In this document: positions 59,330 to 64,000 of the stretch, in pieces
Layout: each line of letters begins with the position of its first letter
Position numbering within the stretch: the first letter of the stretch is position 1
DNA from: Cytidiella melzeri
Taxonomy: Eukaryota > Basidiomycota > Agaricomycetes > Polyporales > Irpicaceae
Assembly (NCBI GenBank): GCA_022592445.1
Contig: JABYQR010000083.1
Span: 1 to 64,000, forward strand
Direction of reading: 5' to 3'
DNA: 64,000 bases
Position numbers and translations under genes: made by a program
Notes under the pieces: model-generated
What the model was told of the DNA's origin: nothing
Databases searched by the model: none
Seen by the model: only the letters and a program-made list of their open reading frames with translations

Positions 59330-59835
59330 GGCAAGGCTATAAGCTCAAATGGCACTACAACTTACCGAGTTGCGCGACCAAAGATTCAGACATATAAATA
59401 TACAATGGCATCCAATGGCGGCCCGCAGGCAGTCATCGACAGCTTAGGTGAACGTAGCACGCTACACAGGAGTCAAGGGCAGTGGTCATAAGACACTACT
59501 GTCTGGAGAATATGCGGCCACAGCACTATGCAGCATTGATGACAATGAACGTGACTTACAATATAGCCTTGGAGGTGATGTCCTCTTCGTTTTCACTCCT
59601 CAGAATACTCCTGTCAAGCCCGGATCATCTCATCACGAGTGTATGAGGCCACTAAAGTTCATTGAATCTTCGTATCCCCATCATTTGTGTACGAGTGATT
59701 ATACTCTTCTGCGAACCGTGGAGCAGCGGGTAACATTCTAAGTATTATGATATTGTGTGTACAATGAATGTGAAGACCTAGGGAAGTGATGAGTCTGAGG
59801 GACGAAAGCATTTATGAGATACCACGCACAACGTA
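59330..59835. other. Intergenic
   Basis: Contains the presumed upstream region of the secreted-protein remnant and the 3' flank of the uL5m gene. A plus-strand frame at 59448-59741 has no recognised motif. Confidence 0.4.
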
Positions 59836-60735
59836 TTATGCTCTAACGAACGGCACTTGGAAGCCAGACAGCAAAGCCGCGGCCCGATTTTGTGCGCCTT
59901 CTCCTCTCGCGCTCGTAATGAAATGAATATGGAAGCCATAAGACTTGGGATATGCGTCCAGATTAAACTCAATCTGAGGGAACAAGCCCATGGCCATGGG
60001 TTCCAAGCCAAAGGAGATGACTCCAGAAGCCGCGCTCGGTGAGGTCAATAGAGATGATTGAGCGGGCAGGACCAAACCAGGGAACTCTCTTAACCGTGGC
60101 AGCACAAAGTCAACGAGCGTACCCAAAAAGTCGTACATCTTCGGCCCCTTGAGGTCGACCTTCACTCCTACTGGAATACCGCGCCTGACCCATCCTTGCA
60201 CCTGCTTTTTCCCCCTGACAATTTGCACGCCCTCTGAGGTGCGACGCCCGCCCGCCTGAAACGAGTCTCCAGACAACGCGCGAAATGCCATTATCGGTCC
60301 TAGAAGGTTAGACCGACTTGTAATGGATTCTCTGAGGAAACAGTGAAGCTGTATGCGGTCTAGCTCCAGCACGTTTTCTGGTGTGACGGGAGGAAGTGGT
60401 TGTCTCGTCCACTGTGGGACACCGACGGGAGGGTTGTGACGATTCTTGACATATGGATCATCGGGGTTGTACGCCAAACGGATTTGACGTGGTGGCTTCC
60501 TAGGAGTAGCGTCGTGAATGTAACTCATGTACATGAGGTTGTCCCGGATGGTCGTGTAGTAGTGGTCGCTCACGCGACTTTGGTGAGTGTCCTGAAGGAT
60601 CACGTTGACATGAGGAATAGGGAGGCGTGTTTTTGGGTCATGTTGAAGAGTTTTTCTGGGAAGTGGAAGCTTTGCCAACCGTCCGCGGCGAGCCGCTGTG
60701 TGGCCCACTGAGTGTGCAACCCGAGCGGTGCTCAT
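59836..60735 (-). CDS. MRPL7: Mitochondrial large-subunit ribosomal protein uL5m (MRPL7)
   Basis: Mitochondrial uL5 of about 299 residues in a single exon, unusual among the intron-rich neighbours. The N-terminus (MSTARVAHSVGHTAARRGRL) is basic and acid-free, a mitochondrial presequence. The uL5 domain shows HVNVILQDTHQSRVSDHYYT, the LMYMSYIHDATPRKPPRQIR stretch, SLLGPI-like NLLGPIMAFRALSGD, a beta-strand region with VKVDLKGPKMYDFLGTLVDF, VLPRLREFPGL and the conserved SFGLEPMAMGLFPQIEFNLD. It ends YGFHIHFITSARGEGAQNRA and a short tail. The start is set by the presequence. Confidence 0.88.
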   Translation of the reverse strand: MSTARVAHSVGHTAARRGRLAKLPLPRKTLQHDPKTRLPIPHVNVILQDTHQSRVSDHYYTTIRDNLMYMSYIHDATPRKPPRQIRLAYNPDDPYVKNRHNPPVGVPQWTRQPLPPVTPENVLELDRIQLHCFLRESITSRSNLLGPIMAFRALSGDSFQAGGRRTSEGVQIVRGKKQVQGWVRRGIPVGVKVDLKGPKMYDFLGTLVDFVLPRLREFPGLVLPAQSSLLTSPSAASGVISFGLEPMAMGLFPQIEFNLDAYPKSYGFHIHFITSARGEGAQNRAAALLSGFQVPFVRA

Positions 60736-61391
60736 CTTCCAGGCGATATCGTCAGTGTAAAATCAGAGGTACAAACGTCGACACACACCTTGTACTCTAC
60801 GTACAACAGCTGTGGACCTCGACACGTCGTCCAAGTCGGGGTGGATGGCGAGTGTCGAAAGCAAAGCTGTCCGTGTAGAGCTCGAGCGCCTCAAGAGAAA
60901 CAAAACTCCCACGTGTTGGATTCGCCTACTCCGATCCTGAAGCATACAACCCTTGCCCCTGATCATAACGCTAACCTGGCCGCCGTACCCTCTGACACGT
61001 TGTGGGATCCAAAAACCTAGCAATAAAGGTGCAGACGGTGGTCGGCACTGAATACGAGTCTCAAGTCGGAGAGGGTCAGACGGGGTTGAGCAGGTGAACG
61101 AGGCGGGACAAGAAGCAGAATAGTGTCGGATCGGTGCGTTTAGCGTGTCTCACCACTGCGCTCTGAAAGGCTTTGTATACTGACTGGTTGCTTACCTTTG
61201 TAGGTTCGTTGGAGTTCGTATTCAAGATAGTCAACGAGCTCGTCGTGGCGTCTTGTATTGTGTCGAATCGAGGTTGGCACTACTTGGTACATTTTGATTA
61301 CATTCAAAACGCAATGAAACGCAATGCTACGATTAGCCTAGACTCAGCGGTGCTATGCTGGGAATCTTTGCCCTGTGCAGGGATATTCGTC
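60736..61391. other. Intergenic between uL5m and the GNAT gene
   Basis: Promoter side of uL5m and 3' side of the GNAT gene, 656 bp. No convincing reading frame or RNA gene. The segment from 61336 on is shared with the decayed copy at 58049. Confidence 0.4.
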
Positions 61392-62509
61392 CTAATACTC
61401 GACAAGCATAGCATCCTTCTCGTTGGCTGGCTCTGTTCCGTGGCCTGACTTGTCTGAAACTTCTCTTACCATCTGCACCCCAGCACAAGTCAGTACGCGC
61501 AAAGATCGTACATTCAGGGATGGCCAAACGCACTAAGCTGACCACCACGGGTGGCTCGCACCAATCCGGATCCTCACTACCGAGAGCGATCTCAGCCTTC
61601 GTGATAAATCCTAACGAGTTGTAGAACCCTGTATTCAAGATGTTGCTAGACATCAGCCATGTAGCGCGACCATGCGCATCTGCCTGGAGAGTAGTGCGTC
61701 AGTCAAGCACGGATTTTGTTGCGGGAGGGACATATATACTTTTTCAGTGACAAACTTTGTCAGGGCAGACCCGTATCCGCGCCTTTGGAAGTCAGGATGA
61801 GTGGCCAAGTCAGCGAGGCGGTACATGGTCTTCTTTCTGTCTCCTAGCGTGTCATCTATTGCCTGGTTCATTTTGGTACCCATTGTCGCAAGTCTCTGTC
61901 TGCGAGTCAGAGTCTTGTACGACAAAGTTGACCAGCTTTTCGCTTACTCTTGCTTGTCCCTTGCTAAGCAGTCGCGGCGATATGTTCTTGCCATACAATA
62001 ACATAATACGCCCGATGATCATGTCCAGGGTGTCCTCCACCTTATCGGCCGGCTCACTGGAAATGTTGACAGCATGAGCATCGCAAGTAGTGCCTAGGGG
62101 TCCCTTTTACTTACTACATCATCAGAGCAAAAACGTCTCCAATTGTCCATGCCAGATGTTTGCGGGTGGCAAGAGCTGTAACAACAGTACCCTCAAATTG
62201 GAACCGTCGACGGTAAAATCCCTTGTTGGCGTCCTAGTGCGGACAAGAGCTCTGAATATCGCCGAGGTAGAAAATCGCAAACCACCTACCGGCGTATCAC
62301 GCAGGTAGTGGTGGAGAGGATCGTTTTTTATAGCTGCTTCCATCACACGTAGAGCTTTGACGACTTCATCTGCCGACAGGAAGGAGAACGAACACTGGGA
62401 TCAGCATGATGTATCACTGTGTTCATAGAGGCGTACCTAGTCGGAGTCTCCGTACAATAGGAGGCTGCTCTGGATCCAAGGCCTTCGTCTTGTTCGTGAT
62501 GCAAGCCAT
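61392..62509 (-). CDS. GNAT-family N-acetyltransferase
   Basis: Acetyl-CoA-dependent transferase of unknown substrate. Reading the minus strand from the ATG at 62509: MACITNKTKALDPEQPPIVR, then RLRLDEVVKALRVMEAAIKN and DPLHHYLRDTP. Later come MIIGRIMLLYGKNI, EKLVNFVVQDSDSQT, a basic segment (TLTRRQRLATMGTKMNQAID) and LGDRKKTMYRLADLATHPDF. The acetyl-CoA-binding motif A follows as QRRGYGSALTKFVTE. The last exons give ILNTGFYNSLGFITKAEIAL (motif B: FYxxxGF), CEPPVVVSLMVREVSDKSGH and NEKDAMLVEY. About six exons, roughly 240 residues. An (AT)n tract at 62542-62560 lies just upstream. A decayed partial copy exists at 58049-58452. Confidence 0.82.
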
Positions 62510-62541
62510 TTAGCTGTAAAGTGCGAGGGATACTCATCTGG

Positions 62542-62560
62542 ATATATATATATATATATA
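62542..62560. repeat. (AT)n dinucleotide tract
   Basis: Nineteen alternating A/T bases about 33 bp upstream of the GNAT start codon; it may double as a TATA-like core promoter element or lie in the leader. Confidence 0.9.
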
Positions 62561-63486
62561 CCCTCTGTGTGACTACTGGTATGCGGTATTGCAGCCTTGT
62601 CTAAATCGTCCTTTGTATTCGAAAGACTCGCACCATCAGTGATACTATGGACTTAGTGAACTCGCCTGACGATGTTAGCCCGAGTTTATAAAGAAAGATC
62701 TCTGATTGCCCCGCTCAAACGCACGAGTGAGCTGCGGTGTGGTCTAGCGAAGATGGACCATGGTACATGTGGACAGTACTTAGCTGCGGTGGTCGACTCG
62801 GAAGAGCAAGATGCAGAGTCTGCCGACGCTGGCCCGCCCGAGTGGACATATTAGGAAGGAGGGCGGACTCAGTCATCCGCCGCATCTCGAGTTGTAACGA
62901 ACACTGCGAGCGTGGCTGGATGCTCACCGGTCAGTAGTCTTGCTTTCAGCTTCAGCCAATGGTGCTCACAAAATGGCACTCGCCTATGCTCAAACATGAT
63001 TCGCAGCCGCACTGGCACTTCAGACAGTCTGCTGTCAGTCACCCTGTAACGTTTCATATCATGATTGTTGTTGTTCTCCGACACATCGCAGTCGTCCTTC
63101 ATAGGCATCGTAGTATGTCGCGTACGTACCCGGCGCAATGTGCACTGAGGGAGATGATGTGCGCACTGTCCAACCTCGCAACGACAAACGCGCGCGATCC
63201 GTGCATCCTACTACCGTGGACAGCTAGCGCACTGTTGCCAACGATGGTCTCGTCATCTCTTCTTCACCGGCGCAGATATCCTTCATTCCAAAACACGGTT
63301 ACTGATCCATGCCTCTCGTAATGCGATTCACTTGTAGTATAAAGGCAGACTCTGGTCACAGGTGGCACACCAGAGCCGGCTCTCAACCCGTCGTTGAAAC
63401 CCTTTCGCATAATCGTGAGTAACACTCCGACTCGCAGCCTCACTCTCTCACAAAGTTACTGGCATCCACAGATACTATACATCGCC
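62561..63486. other. Intergenic, upstream of the small secreted ORF
   Basis: Short frames on both strands (plus 62672-62854, minus 62869-63138) carry no recognised motif. A TATA-like tataaagg occurs near 63340, about 150 bp upstream of the secreted ORF. A possible leader intron runs from gtgagtaac (about 63416) to the ccacag just before 63472. Confidence 0.4.
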
Positions 63487-63672
63487 ATGCAAGGAAACTG
63501 TTGGCGTATATCATCTCTGGTGGTTATCGTACTTCTTCACCAGCTGCAGCTGCCGATGGCATTCGCTGCCCCTGCAAACCTGAACTTTGCAGAGCCTGAA
63601 AGCGGCCTTGCTAGTCCCTTCTCTGGCCCACCTGAAATAAACAAACTCCCATTTTCTTTTGATAACCGGTAA
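63487..63672 (+). CDS. Small secreted protein candidate
   Basis: 61 codons: a basic/polar start (MQGNCWRI), a hydrophobic core (SSLVVIVLLHQLQLPMAF) and a likely signal-peptidase site AFA|AP near residue 28. It leaves a mature peptide of about 34 residues rich in Pro, Ser, Asn and Phe with no Cys. The stop overlaps a perfect donor (gtaagc at 63669); splicing 63669-63712 would change the end from DNR to DNRGIR. It has TATA-like promoter context. No family recognised; possibly an effector-like or pheromone-like peptide, or only the first exon of a longer gene. Confidence 0.5.
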   Translation: MQGNCWRISSLVVIVLLHQLQLPMAFAAPANLNFAEPESGLASPFSGPPEINKLPFSFDNR

Positions 63673-63725
63673 GCCGCAGACTCGTCTCAATGCCTTTCTA
63701 CTTATGAACCAGTGGTATTCGTTAG

Positions 63726-64000
63726 CTTCCCTGGATTCCTTGGGTTCTAGAGTGTAGCTGTATTGTAGTAACTTAGCTCAAATAATGGAGTGTTATAAGC
63801 ATAAGGAATGAGTGGCCGAGAAAGGAAATGCACGTGTTGAGAGTGAATGTTCGGGCAGCTTCGATGACTTTCCAGTCACCGCGCTTCGGCAAATTACCTA
63901 TCGCAGCTCAAAGCCACCCATTTTATGGCAACCGCACAGCTCTTGCTTACACACCGACAACCATCTCCCTCTCCCATCCAGACACCCTCAGACCCATAGC
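63726..64000. other. Intergenic, window end
   Basis: No gene seen. The pyrimidine-rich end (from about 63950, ccatctccctctcccatcc) looks like the promoter or leader of a plus-strand gene beginning beyond the window. Confidence 0.4.

Overview
The window is nuclear DNA of a filamentous basidiomycete, most likely a mushroom-forming Agaricomycete. Genes are dense on both strands and nearly all are cut by many short introns (about 45-65 nt, GT..AG, CTRAY-like branch points). Intergenic gaps are small, and the protein set is typical of fungi: Zn2Cys6 factor, Skt5/Chs4 homologue, AN1/Cuz1, GT8, PhoD. No prokaryotic features (operons, Shine-Dalgarno sites, CRISPR) are present. CDS spans below run from start to stop codon and include introns.

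Layout. 1-830: repeat-rich, possibly LTR-derived sequence. 831-5063: GPI1/PIG-Q (-), a Rho4-like GTPase (+), PIG-X/PBN1 (-). 5241-7612: 6-phosphofructo-2-kinase/fructose-2,6-bisphosphatase (+). 7666-11881: DHX35-like DEAH helicase (-), divergent from the splicing factor YJU2/CWC16 (+). 12078-14537: PhoD-like phosphatase (+). 14659-18553: peroxin PEX6 (-). 18899-19490: DUF302 protein (+). 19998-22775: RGG protein (-), divergent from PGK (+). 23020-25504: JmjC/PHD demethylase JHD1 (+). 26273-28630: Skt5/Chs4 Sel1-repeat protein (+). 28842-31495: PITH protein (+), convergent with PNK (-). 32037-33688: GT8 (+). 33936-34635: MIC19 (+). 34844-35953: single-pass membrane protein (-). 36315-39280: CDC5/CEF1 (-). 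39281-41971: gene-poor. 41972-45133: Zn2Cys6 factor (+). 45676-47109: Nup37-like (-). 47239-48464: small membrane ORF, then URA6 (+). 48878-50473: lipid-kinase-domain protein with a hexapeptide repeat insert (-). 50960-52507: NIT2 (+). 52766-55729: COG4 (+). 55905-57920: VPS2 (-), divergent from CUZ1 (+). 57921-64000: a looser region with partial gene duplicates, mitochondrial uL5 (-), a GNAT acetyltransferase (-) and a small secreted-protein ORF (+).

Most genes are housekeeping and unrelated to each other, but some neighbours share a pathway. Two GPI-anchor genes sit 1.3 kb apart, and two spliceosome genes share a 145-bp divergent promoter, with a third (CDC5) elsewhere in the window. The strongest novelty candidate is the lipid kinase at 48878-50473. 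Its catalytic domain is split by 25 uninterrupted six-residue repeats (consensus FLTKDD/FIPKEA). Other points of interest are an 11-nt microexon in CDC5, GC-AG introns in PFKFB, possible dual-start mitochondrial presequences on PNK and NIT2, and a decayed GNAT copy beside a duplicated CUZ1 fragment.
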